Below are positions 24,876 to 36,126 of a stretch of DNA of 64,000 nucleotides, piece by piece. Position 1 is the first letter of the stretch, and every line of letters starts with the position of its first letter. The position numbers were made by a program, and so were the translations under genes. This stretch comes from Lagopus muta (lineage: Eukaryota; Chordata; Aves; Galliformes; Phasianidae): NCBI RefSeq assembly GCF_023343835.1, contig NC_064437.1, forward strand, positions 12,179,001 to 12,243,000, given 5' to 3'. The notes below the pieces were generated by a model, which saw only the letters and a program-made list of their open reading frames with translations, was not told the DNA's origin and ran no database searches.

Positions 24876-25559
24876 ATCATGTATAAAATGCTGCACTTTT
24901 AATTTGAGAGTCATCACTGTATTAATTCATTGCTTCCTTCCTTCCTGTTACCTCCAGCCCTTAGTCAGGGGGAACACAAGAAATATCCAGTCACTCAAGA
25001 GATTAGTACATACCCTAGAACAGAAAACAAGCTACTTCAGTTTCTGAAATAAGCAAAAAGGAGCAGGCAATCTACACATTTTGTCCATTACAAAATAGTG
25101 TAAAAATAAGTTATTGAAGTACTCTAAACAAAAGAAACAAAGTTTAGATCAGCTTCCTCTTGGATTGGATGCAGGTTCAAGAGGGTTGAACATATTGTCA
25201 TATTTCTCTAATCAGCTTAAGTACTGCATTTAAATCAAATCAAGAATGTGCAACAGGTAATATTTATAATATTTATGTTAATAAGGGAGAAATTCTGAAG
25301 TGTTTGAATGCAAATTTTTTGTCTCTCTTTTGTCTTGACTGATTTTAGATAATGTTGAAACATTGGCTGGAGCACAACCCACCTTCTGCATCCTGCACAG
25401 AAATAGTTTCAGTGCTGCCTGCCTGTATTTTAAAGACACTTGCACACTCACAAATAATAAATCTGTCAAGGGACACTTGCAAATATCCCATCTCAATTTG
25501 TGCAAGTTACTCCATTCAAAATATTTCCACGCTTAAAATCATTTAGCAGGTTTTACTAG
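24876..25559. other. AT-rich noncoding stretch
   Basis: No gene or known repeat. Ordinary composition up to the CpG-enriched block that begins near 25575. Confidence 0.6.
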
Positions 25560-25742
25560 ATTTATAAGCATTTGAGACTTGCAGTATAAAACCCGCACTG
25601 CGTGACAGACTGAGTTATTAAGTGTTTATAGAAATCTGATCAAATGGACCATCAGAAGTTGGGGGGAGGAGAGGGGGGAAATCTGTTACCAACTCGGCCA
25701 TAATGACAGCTTTTCTCATCTCGCAGCAGTGACATGAAGAGG

Positions 25743-25770
25743 GAGCTGTAGCTCTTCCGAGGTACAGCTC
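25743..25770. other. Compact 28-base hairpin
   Basis: gagctgta (25743-25750) pairs perfectly with tacagctc (25763-25770). Inside, after one G-G mismatch, ctc pairs with gag around a ttcc loop. Eleven of twelve pairs are made. It is too short for a microRNA precursor and may be a palindromic protein site or chance. Confidence 0.4.
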
Positions 25771-25796
25771 TGCCTGTGCTGCGTACCCAGATGAGC

Positions 25797-25901
25797 GTCT
25801 GCTCTCCTCTGTTCTTCCCTGCTCTCCTTCGCTCCCGCTCTCCTTCCCTCACTCACTTACTTTTCCTCCCCCCAACCCCCCCCCCCCCCTTTTTTTTTTT
25901 T
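25797..25901. repeat. Polypyrimidine tract ending in C14-T12
   Basis: About 105 bases made up mostly of C and T, ending in 14 C (25876-25889) directly followed by 12 T (25890-25901). The minus strand therefore carries a run of 14 G next to a further GGGGGG-type group, able in principle to fold as a G-quadruplex; the tract as a whole could form triplex DNA. A tgccag acceptor-like word follows at 25919-25924. Confidence 0.8.
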
Positions 25902-25969
25902 AATCTCTGTGCCCCTGTGCCAGTTAATTTAAATGTATCTGTTCAAGTGGAGATAATCCATGCAAATCA

Positions 25970-25990
25970 GAGCACTGGCTCCCAGTGCTC
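25970..25990. other. Perfect 9-bp inverted repeat with 3-base loop
   Basis: gagcactgg (25970-25978) and ccagtgctc (25982-25990) are exact reverse complements around a ctc loop. It lies three bases after the POU-type octamer. Such a tight palindrome could be a dimeric factor site. Confidence 0.45.
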
Positions 25991-26068
25991 GATTCACAAA
26001 GAGAACTCAGCTTCAGGAGGTCACTCGTTCACAGCTGCTCCTCCCATTATATTTTTCCCTTATTGCAG

Positions 26069-26179
26069 AACTGCTGCATGTATACAGTGACCGAAAGGAC
26101 TCAATTTACTGCAACTGCTGCCTGGTTTTACTTACAACTTTCTTTAAAGGGGGACTTACCTTCTATCAGTCTTAATAAG
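26069..26179 (+). other. Possible 111-nt exon inside the CpG-enriched block
   Basis: A pyrimidine-rich stretch (atttttcccttattgcag) ends at 26068 and a donor-like aag|gtagga begins its intron at 26180. The 111 bases between are divisible by three and open in the phase-0 frame throughout (37 codons, starting N-C-C-M-Y-T-V). The peptide matches nothing that I recognise. A short open stretch of this size is common by chance, so a noncoding exon or no exon is equally possible. A strong minus-strand donor (aag|gtaagt, reverse of 26154-26162) overlaps its 3' part. Confidence 0.18.
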
Positions 26180-26377
26180 GTAGGAAGTCTGCTTCTTCTA
26201 AAGACGTGTAATGCCTCCAGTGTTTGCTCATTATCAGATCCCACTATAATGACGTGTATTGTTGTCAGAATTAGGTCCTAATAGAATTGTGCCAGGTGTC
26301 TAATGCTTTTGTTACGTGTATGTATAGGTGCAACTGATCGAACGGCTGTTTTTCTGTTTGTATAGCCCGCTATATAT

Positions 26378-26402
26378 CCCCTCCTTCCCCTCCCCCCCCC
26401 CA
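26378..26402. repeat. C-rich low-complexity run
   Basis: ccctccttcccctc followed by a run of ten C. Second C-run of the same block. Confidence 0.8.
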
Positions 26403-26530
26403 CATTTTCCTTTCCATAATGGCAGGTATGATCTTAGTACAGCAGTTTTCTAATCTGCAAATGTGATCTTCATGCAAGTTTGTGTTTTCTTTTAAAAACA
26501 TTTTCTAGCGCGCATGTAAGTTTATGCAGT

Positions 26531-29500
26531 GCTTAGTAGCCCCCAGAGGAAAACAGCATCACTAGAGCTTTCTGTCCTGAACACTTATTAAAGGGCTGTC
26601 TTTGGAGCAGAACTAATTCTTGAAAGGTTTTTAACAAAAATAAAAAGGTCACTTTTTACTTTGCTATGTTGTAAACAAGGAAACTCCAGGCCAGACTGCA
26701 AATGGGCCTGTCGTAAATTTATCCCACAAGATAAACATATTGTTAATAGGACTGCCAGCAAAAGTAGTGGAATTGAACCCTCATGGTTCTGTGTTAATAT
26801 CTATTGTTTAGAGAGGTTGGAGAGGCAGAGCTCGCTTTGCAAAGTGCAACTCAAGACCAACTGTTTGGATATGGTTCTTAAAAACCTCCTTAAGAAAAGG
26901 AAAGTCAGGCACTACTTCATTAGTTACTTTCTAACTTTCAGCATCTACCACACTAAATACTGATGTAATGTATCTGACAGCACTGGTGTTATGAAAGCAA
27001 ATAGTAACTCTTACATTTATTTATATTTCTTTGAATTGGCTGTCAGAATTTGGGGATGGAAATGATTAAAATAACTATAAAAACAACTTCAAATGTGATA
27101 AATTCCAAATAATGGATTTGAAGAGAAATATAGTGAAAAAAGATCAGAATTATTCTGATTTACACTTGTCCCACAGTAAAGTTCTTGTTTATTTTCTCAC
27201 ACAGCTGGAGTTGAGAAATGACAATGATTAGATCTGGAGCTTTTTTATAGACCTACTCCTTAACACATCCAAGTTAATCAAGTAACAGCTCTCTGAATCT
27301 TTAGATAGAAATTAAAAAGAAAATTTAGAGACCAGACAGGACAGAAAGAGAAACATAAATATCCTCAAACATACCCTAATTTCTTCAAGAACACTTGAGG
27401 CATAAGTTTATCTTTCAGGATTAGACATTTTTAGCTAGCTTGCTTCAGGAGAGAGTACTTGTACCCTGCACAAAGTATTTCAGTGCCCCCAATGAGCATC
27501 TTTTTTCTTTGATATACAGTCTGCTCTTTGAAAAAAATGCATTCTGATTTTGGAGTACAGTACAAACCTGGAGAGCCTTGTCATTGTTAGCATAAAGAAG
27601 ACATCTACACAAGTATTGCTGTGCAGAGGGCAATCTTTCTTTCTCTGGCATTTGTTAGGTTACTGTACATAGAATTTAGCAGATAAACATCTCTTGCTTC
27701 ATGGCATTTTGGAGATCCTATTGGTATGCAGGTTACCCTGTGAGGATGGCAAATGAAAAAAGAAATATGTTTTATAGCAGTGTGTAATAAAAGCCCTTCA
27801 CAATGATGTAAGTGGATTCTGACCTTTCTTTCTTATCCTGTAACTAGAATTTGTATTAACTCTTTCAAGTGCAGAGTATTTTAAGTAAATTGATGTTACT
27901 TAGAGAGAACAAGTATGTATTTTTCATATAGGAGTTTAAAAAGTAACCTTTTAGAATCCTTTCTAGACAGAGAAGAATATATATATTCTTGCTACAAATA
28001 TGCTCCACACAAAGAAATTTGGATTTATAGGAAAAGGAATATTTCATGCATCCTGCCTCTCCTCAGGAAAAAAAAAATCTAAAGGAGACTTCTTTAGTTT
28101 TTGGAAAGAGGAGCGAAATACATTTTAGAGAGCTGAACTTAAGGAAAACCAGTCAGGATTTTTTGTTTGACTAAACCTCTGGCCCGGATAAAGTTGGGAA
28201 GTAAAGATGATCCCTGTGGAGTTTTGTGATATACAGCGAGGAAATTAGATGACTCACCACTGGAGATTTGAAAAGAGAGAAAAAGATTTTTCTGAGAAAG
28301 ATTTTTTGTAAATGGAATAAAATATTATAGCAGCACACCGTTATTTCCAGCTTCCTTTCCACCTTTTACCCAATGACCAATGAATAACAGGGATAAAAGT
28401 GTTCCTTCATGAGTCATCATCAGCATTTCATACAGTTATTTCAGAATGATGTACTTGATTCTCCTAGTAGGTTCACCAGGTTCACCTGGCATTCAGTTTA
28501 ATTCCTTGATCACTGAAATAACTGAGATGGAGTCAGGTGGTTTACATTATTTGAGGCTCTGACTGGATTTTCAGGGAACTCTCAAGGGAGTGAACCTTTA
28601 TGTTTCATTTTAGGCTGGTTGGTACAGTTTTCTATAGACAATGTCAGTATCCTCTTATGGTCAGTACCTTTTTTCCTACTGGTGTTTCTTCTGCATTCTT
28701 GCCATTGCTGCAGTAACTCAGACAAACACCTCCAAAATAAGTTCTCCTACACTCCACCATAGTGTGTCTTGCAGAAGTCTGTAGGATGTGGTAACCTCTG
28801 TGGCTGTACACACTGCAGGTATCATACTCCCCTCAGGTTCTTTTCTGATGGTTTTAGAGAAGACGCTTAAAAAAATAAATTACCATTTTAAAGGACGCTA
28901 TAGAGCTTGTTAACAAGTTCCATCCTACTTCTTAAAGGTCTTAGTTGCTTTTTGTTTTAAGCAAGTACATTTGCTGAACTGTACCTTAAAAATGTTCTAG
29001 AGAATGAAGAAAATTTGAAAATCCTAAAAAATGAGTGATAAAGCCTTTGAGAAAATGTACAGCTATAAATGGGAAATCTAATTGTCAACAAAATCCTCAG
29101 TCAATGCTTTTTTATTGTTGCTTTTTTTTTCTATAACTGCAGAGAAATAATACATTCCCCACAGCTCCTCATCAAATCCCATACACAATTATATCATATT
29201 GTCCTTTTTTATCATTGCCTTGTACTGTAGAGCACATTGTTAAAATATAACATTGCAGAGTACAGATCTTGCGTTTCTTTCACAGATAAAGCGTGCTTAT
29301 ACCTCTGGGGGTTAAAAGCTGAATCAGATCCATAGCTCACCTACTGACAGCCTTTCAAGTTGCTCCTTATTTATTTATTTATTTGTTTATTTTGGTCTGA
29401 AGCTTTGGATTGACATCCTTTTATATGTTTGGAATTCTTCAGCAGATGTAAAGTGCTTGGTAATGACTGAAATTACCTCAGGCTTTATATATTGTCTTCC

Positions 29501-31770
29501 CCAGGAACTTCACTGAAGTTTCAGTAACTTTTGAGGGTTTTATGCTAACGACTATTCTCACGAGAACACTTTATTTTTTTTGTCCTATCATACTGCCTTT
29601 ATCATTTCTTAGAGGTGCTTTAAGCCACTTTAGAACCTTTTTGCTTCCCTCTTCCCCCAGTACCTGTTCTGGGGAGTCTACATGAAAATTTTCACATCTG
29701 AAATGCACCAAAAGAGGGGCAGATAAAAAGAAAATAAGTGGAGTGGAAATGAGTCTTTAAATGGCAAGTCTGTGAAACATTGAACATGGTTATCTGACGT
29801 TATGTCAGAGAGTGTTATCTCTTGAGAAGAAATGAGCAAGAGCAGTCCACACAGGAAAAGTAATTGTTGCTTTACTTCTGTCTGTTTATTTGGGATAGCT
29901 TGAACTGTCTCCCACTTTTTTATTTCTCTCAGTGTGAAAAGATAACTATAAGAAACACAGCCAGTAGGCATCTGACTCAAAAGCTATGTTCATTTGACCT
30001 TTGGACATAAAATATCTAATGCAAATGAAAATCTAAACAATCGTCAAACATCGCTGAGTACAAGAAATATGCAGAATGTGGGTCAGCAGAAATTCAGCAC
30101 TTTCAAAACTAACAAAACATTTGAAATCACTTGGCTACATTAATATTTCTTTCTCCATTCTGCACTGCAGTATCAGGTGTTGAGGTTTTGTCCAGTGTAT
30201 GTGAGGGAAAAGATCTGTAAATCTGAAATTCTGCATTAGTTTTAACAACTGAGACTGAAATGTTAGGGAGAAGAATAAAGGGAAAAAGGAGGGTAGGGGA
30301 TGTTTACCCAATCCATAAATATTTCTGCAATGTTCGGTTTGATATCTCTACAAAGAGTACATGGGAATTAAGATGTATATAAAGTCCGCATGATGCTGCC
30401 ATGCATTTATTTAAAGGTTATGTTTATCATATAGAGGACTTCCTCCTTCTTTCTTAATTCTGCTAGTTTGGTTGGTTATTCTTTTTTTTACTTTCTGTTT
30501 TTTTAACCTTAGCAAGAATGTTACATGAAAATGCATGGATGTGAATAGATGAAGCTGGATTCCTGCATAGCCCGTCATTCTTCCACACTTCTCTTTCTAC
30601 CAAGTTATGAAGGAGAAAGGCAGTGGAAACAAAATGCATCTTATGTGAGGTAAAGGACTGGAAAAGGGATGCATTGTCTGCCTCTGGAGAAATAAATCCA
30701 GTTGCAACAGGCCACTGGAGCCAGGACATAGATATCTAAGTTGCCTCTACAGAAAAGCCTGTGACTTAGAATCTGTGTGTTAGGGAAAAGAGTGAAACAC
30801 TTATTCAAGACAAGTAAAAGAACCCATGCAGTTACTGTTACCTAGTCTTTGGATTAGAACTAAGTCCATAGAACAATAATAGTATAATGTTAACTGACAA
30901 CCTAAAATTAAACAAATGATAGAGATTTCAAATTTGCTCCATTGAACTTGAGAGTATATATATATAATTCCCATCACCTTTCCAGCTGAGAGAACAATGG
31001 TTCATTTGGAGGCTCTGGGGGAGAGGTACTCAGTTTTTTCTGGCTAAAATTCATTTTCTACGTTGAGTCCAAACTGCAGAAAAAGGCAGCTGAGTGAGTA
31101 GGCAGCATGGAAGGGACCCCATGTGTAAGTGACATTGTTCCATGTTTTCTGTGGGTCACAGAGCTGATGCGCGCCCAATTTTTCCATCAGTAAGAGTTTT
31201 AGCAGCTTCTGCACTTTTATCTCCAGTGAGTTAAGGATAACCCAGTGTCTCCTTTTTCAAGGGAGGGATGGTTCACACAGACACCTGATAGTTAAGGAAG
31301 AGAAGCACTGAGCGTAGCAGAAAATTATGCTGTAGATGCCCAATACCATTGACCAGTGTTATCCCCCAAAAGCGCAGTCATTTGCTCTTTGAGTCAAACT
31401 CAGAAATATGTGTGTAAATAACAAGATCAGATGCATTGCACAAGTGCATTGTGTGGCTAGTTTTTATGTGGAGCAGGCAGGAGGACAGACAGAAACAGAA
31501 GAGAACTCAGGAAATAGGAGGGACAGCCAACAATATTACAAAAGGCTGTTTAAGTGTAAAAGTCACGGTTTGCATGCAGAATATTTGGTTTTAATTTATT
31601 CAGAAATCACATAAATAGATTTAGAAAAATGAAATGCAGCATGGAATTTATTAGGGTCTTCCCTGTCTTGTTTGGTATGTACCTTCTCTCTAATGTACCA
31701 GCCTCTCCCACAGGCTCCAGTCTGTGCCCCCAAAACTCAATCAAATGTGTATCATAAAACCTGTTTAATT
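26531..31770. other. AT-rich noncoding stretch
   Basis: No gene supported in 5.2 kb. A TTTA microsatellite lies at 29367-29394 and a short TA alternation at 30956-30966. Frames at 26661-26963, 29678-29980 and 30463-30729 carry no domain, no splice context and no repeat origin that I can see. Confidence 0.65.
29367..29394. repeat. (TTTA)n microsatellite
   Basis: Seven TTTA-type units with one TTTG variant. Confidence 0.85.
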
Positions 31771-32065
31771 TTCTACAAAAGATTACAGTAAGTGTGCTTT
31801 TAATGTAATGATGTCAGTGGCGGATGATAACATGTATTAAATAGTGCAAACTGCTGATTATCTGTCAGGATAAATCTGTTTATTTCAGAAATAGCAGTCT
31901 GACAACCCCCTGTTGTTAATCATGAAAGTACATGCTAATGCCAGGTACTGTTTGGTTGGAGTCTCTCAGAGGATTGCATTTGTTAGATTTTTGCTTTGAC
32001 AGTCTTTACACAGAGTTTTGCAAATTTACTGTGTACGGATATTTATTTATTTATTTTAAGAGAAA
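31771..32065. promoter_or_regulatory. Candidate conserved noncoding element
   Basis: The text has high word complexity and closely packed factor-like sites: TAAT cores near 31803 and 31918, GATA-type words (atgataac, gattatctg, ggataaat) at 31824-31876, FOX-type tgtttat at 31878, and a tttgcaaatt word at 32017. No repeat is recognisable before the TTTA run at 32039-32057. Dense sites of this kind without decay are typical of developmental enhancers, but conservation cannot be measured from one sequence. Confidence 0.3.
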
Positions 32066-35000
32066 GGCTGGAACAAGGCAAGAACAACTTGGGTTCACAG
32101 CAACTCAGAGGAATGAATGACTTGTGAAAAGAGAGAGTGGATTATAGGATTACACAGCAGTTCAGACTGTCCCCATGGCTGGATTCATCTTCAGTAATTT
32201 CAGCGCAGACCCATTAGTGATGAACAGAGAAATGCAAAAGGAAATTTAAGGAGTTCTTTCTCTGCAGAAGTCACTCCACGGTTTTATTTGTTTATTTATT
32301 TTTCAGTATTTACAGCAGTTCCTAATTACATCCTGGTCTGAAAAGACCGACTCCAGATGATACTCGCAGCATTCCTTTTTAATGAGATAACTAGCAAAAT
32401 GAACCAGCCAGCTTTTTTGATATTGTGAATTTGACCCAGGCTTTGTGTTGCAGAAAATGAATATTACTTATTTTAAAAGAAACATAAATGAAATACTCAG
32501 GCTTAGCTTACTGAATCATAGGTGAAAAGGTATTTTGTCTGACTTTATTGCATTTTGATCATTTCATGAAAGCTGTAAAATGCTGAATAGCCTAATAAAA
32601 ATTGATATTTATATTGACATTTCAGGATTCTAAATAGAAGCTCAGAAAATCTAAACAGACTTTAGCATCTCCACAGCTGTTCCTCCAAGCCTATCTGAGT
32701 TCTGACTAATTCACTTTTTCTCCCCACATACCCTCAATTGGCCCTAATATAAACATCTCTCTCTAAAGCAATTTCTCCCAGGAAGATTATGCACATCTTC
32801 ATCTTAATTCAGAATTTACATGTGTACTTTGCATATTTTTGCATCAGTATGTGTGTTTTAAATTAGATAAAGGTCACTGTCATTCATAATCAAGAAGAAG
32901 GTGTATAAAAGGTCAGGATTCAATAAAAAAAACTGATTAGATGTAGAGGTTTGTTCATATGATTCAGTATATCATTGGATAAGTGGAAATCATGAGTCAA
33001 CAAATTAACCTTGGTATAATGGGTTACTTGCTTCATTAGGATCAGAAATGAGATTCACAATTTTTTTTCCAATGTACTCCCTCTTTGTCTCTGTAATAAG
33101 AAGTACTGTGTTGTTGATAACTATACAACTGAGTATTTTTATGATTTAATTCAGTATAAATGCAACACAAAAGACAAATCTTGTGTTAAAAGCGGAACTG
33201 AGGTGCCAAATTTGTTTGCTATGATTACAAATATTGATGAACTGAAAAGTATCCTCTGTAAAAATAGATAAATAAATTTAAAATAATGTTCCATATGTTT
33301 CGTATAGGCCTTAGCTTTAGCCTGCTAAAGAAACTGTGCTGGGTCAAGCACTCAAGGTCTGGTGTTAAGAGGAGGCCCTGATGCAAGTGAGATTACCTAA
33401 GAGTAAAGGTAAAGTTCCATTCCACATATTGATTCCGCCATGAATCTTCTAAATGTTTTTGGGTAAACATTGACAATGCCTCCACTTCTCACAGCAAAAA
33501 GGAAGAAATAGTAATGCTGCTTATATTGCAGGAATGTTTCTGCAGGCATGGGTTTACCAGAAGGTCTGAGGAGATTTTAGGCTTTCCACTACTGCCCTCT
33601 TCATCTCATCAGATTTCTGGTCACTTATTGCAGTCAAAGAAGCAGGGCTGTGGGTCTCTGAACTTGAGTGCACCTAGTAACATTTCATAATGCTCCAGTA
33701 ATATTCTCCAGGATAGAGGTGACACATCAGCAGTGAAAGGAGTCAGCATTTAGAAAGCAATCTGACAGTAAAATTTATACAGAATGATAACATATTCTCA
33801 ACTTCAGGTTGTAGAAAGTTGGTGCAGATTTAATGAATCCATCATAAGCTTTTCAAAACTTTTTTTTTTTTTTTTTTTTGGTAGAGGTGAGGTTTGTTTT
33901 TTTTTGTTTGTTTGCTTTTTTTGACTGGAAAGTTTTGCAACTATTTCAACTTTTACTATCGCAGAAGTCTACTAGAAAAACAACAATTAAAATAGTTATA
34001 CATGTCTGTATTTCAGACATTGTATATTTCTTTAAGCTTTCTTCGCGTCTGCATAGAATAAATATCAAGTTACTACTTATTCACTTTTTTTCCCTTGGGC
34101 AGCATTCTGTAACTATTAAATCTTAAGTATGGAAGAAAATTAGACTTGCCTGTTACCACTATAAACTTACACCCAATGGTTTTCAAATACCATGTAGGTA
34201 ATCTTTCTTTTGTAAACATAGAGTCTTGGGGTTGCTCATAATTAAAGCATCACAATTTAAGCTGACTCTTTTCTGATCTCCTTATGCCTCTTTCTCTCCC
34301 AAAATGTAATGGAAAGAAAATACACTGAACCATGGCAAATTTTCCTTATTGACAATATCATTTGAAGTTCGTATAGCTTTAGTGCAGCTACAACAGTAAT
34401 TCACTACTTCATTCTTTCAACATTGAGATTGTAGTGTCTGTTCCTCACCATTAAAAGAATCAAACAACTTTTTGCTCTAACCAAGCTTAGCTTACTGTAA
34501 CAACTAGCTTCTATTTTTCCTCTGGGAAATGCTTGTGGGGTCATAGGGGCAAGTTGTTTGATTAGTCACCTGAGTTATGCTGTAGGCAGACTCCTGACAC
34601 AAATTGGCCTTTGAAATACCAAGCTCCAGCAACAGAGTCATGCACAAGGTGTACCTCCGCAGGGTGTATGTAAATTCAGAGGATGCTCTTGAAGTAGATC
34701 TTCCCATCATCTGAAAACACTGAGCTTCAGCCCACATCTGGAAATAGCCTTGTTCACTCTACCTGTAAACCAGAAGATGTTTCAGGATTGCCTCTAGTGG
34801 GATTTGACCAGCTGTGCATTCAGATCACAGCACAAGGCTAGAAACCACCATCAAATAAGCTCGATGTGAATGTTGCGTCGTCAGTGTTTAACTACCACTG
34901 TCTACTAAGGTAGACAAATCCTTAGACATTTCTTTATGTCTAAGGTACTAAAAAAATTTCACCATCTTTAATCCTTATTTCAATATTTGAGAGCCACAGT

Positions 35001-35734
35001 ATGTCAAAGTCATCACACCTCAGCTCTTGCTGCAGGCATAAAATATAAGGAAACTTTGGCCACCTCTTCAAAACCATGAAGTTACATAGATCAAGTCACA
35101 TACTTTCTATTCTGCGGTAATACGTGACTGTCAGCTGATGAGGAAGATGCTTCTTATAGATTCTTTTCTGTCTATAATATCTCCACAGTAAAAACAAGAA
35201 AAGAGTTCTCCATACAGAAAGAAAAATGTAATTCGTCATTCTCCATGGTAGCTGAGGAACTGACCTTACGACACTGGGCAGGACAATCTGGTGCATAATT
35301 GCTAAGTGTAAATAAAGCTAAACTATAAGAGTTCTGTAGAAGATAATGCAGATATTCCAGTCAGGTTTGCAATGGTTTTCTCCGTAACATAGTAGGAGGT
35401 AATGAGCAAGTGGAAGAGAAGATGAATTTATGTAAAGTGGCCAGACCTCTTCTGAGACATTTCCCTGAAGCAACATTATGCCAGCTGTTATTGCAATTAG
35501 ACTGCTCCAGTAGGAAGGAGAGCGTCTCTTATTCTTGTGGTATCTCAGACAAATCTTTGGACTGTGATATCTTGCAGCAGTCCCTGCTCACATCAGCTTA
35601 CTTTGGCTGCATAGATCTGTCACTGTGCATGTGATTCATTTAGCCAATAGTGTACATAGTGGAATCTCTGTGAAGAGAAAGTATTGGAAATGAAGAATCT
35701 CCTAGTGATCTTCTGACACTGGTTTGCAAAGAAT
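32066..35734. other. AT-rich noncoding stretch
   Basis: No gene supported. Low-complexity: TTTA-like at 32284-32304 and a 20-base T run at 33861-33880 followed by a second T/G-rich patch to 33920. Confidence 0.65.
33861..33921. repeat. T-rich low-complexity run
   Basis: T20, a short G/A-containing break, then T and TTTG units. Confidence 0.85.
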
Positions 35735-35935
35735 ATTTGGAAAAGTCACCTAAGCCAATTTTTCCAAACTTAAAGTTGTGAATTTAAATTCCACGTTTAA
35801 GCATCTAAATTAGTGGTCTGATTTTAATGTGTGCTGACATTCACATTTTCAATCGACTTCAAAAGAAGCTGTGAGCACTCAGAAGTCTAAACCTATGAAA
35901 GTCAAGCCAGTTAGACACTCAAACTTGAAAGGTTT
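35735..35935. repeat. Ancient palindromic amniote repeat, eroded
   Basis: The succession agtcacctaagccaattttt, cacgtttaagcatctaaatt, agtggtctgattttaatgtg, cattttcaatcgacttcaaa, agaagctgtgagcactcag and ccagttagacactcaaactt follows an old repeat seen in turtles, crocodilians and birds, in which ggcctgattttcaaaggtgctgagca faces its own reverse complement around a cattgacttcaatgg centre. The two arms here are still recognisable but no longer pair well. It is probably a very old nonautonomous element shared across amniotes; I match by memory only. Confidence 0.5.
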
Positions 35936-36039
35936 CTCCCATACTATTATTGTTATTTGCATTACTTTAGTAGCTTGAAACACCAGTTATAAGACTAAAG
36001 AGCTAGGTGCTGTATTTTATCTCTCCTTTTTATTTTTCC

Positions 36040-36126
36040 TCATTTCTTTATGGGTAAAACTGGCCCACAAGAATGTTGTGACGATTCTTCAATACTTGTA
36101 TGTAGCTTTGAAAAATAAATGTTGCA
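36040..36126 (+). repeat. Ancient MIR/L2-like repeat tail
   Basis: The order cctcatttctttatgggtaa, aactggcccacaagaatgtt, gtgacgattcttcaatactt and gtatgtagctttgaaaaata mirrors the old amniote tail in which a cctcacagggttgttgtgagg word precedes atgtttgtaaagcgctttga. Strongly diverged. Confidence 0.42.

Larger units (their letters stand above)
25560..26530. promoter_or_regulatory. CpG-enriched block, candidate promoter or enhancer
   Basis: Counting by eye, about 20 CpG lie in this 0.97 kb, against about one in the first kilobase of the window. A TATAAAA word at 25585-25591 is followed 6-14 bases later by two CpG. An octamer ATGCAAAT (POU-type site) lies at 25960-25967. CRE-like or E-box-like words with a central acgtg recur at 26205, 26252 and 26314. 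TAAT homeodomain cores and a C-rich tract are also present. Formal CpG-island criteria are probably not met. The region could be an alternative promoter with a first exon, or a conserved enhancer. Which gene it would serve is not visible. Confidence 0.42.

Noticed and set aside
24689..24880. Minus-strand frame of 63 codons
   Set aside because: Coincides with a CR1 tail.
25776..26281. Three overlapping plus-strand frames in the CpG-enriched block
   Set aside because: They overlap in different frames and translate a polypyrimidine tract; only the splice-bounded 111-nt part is kept as a weak exon candidate.
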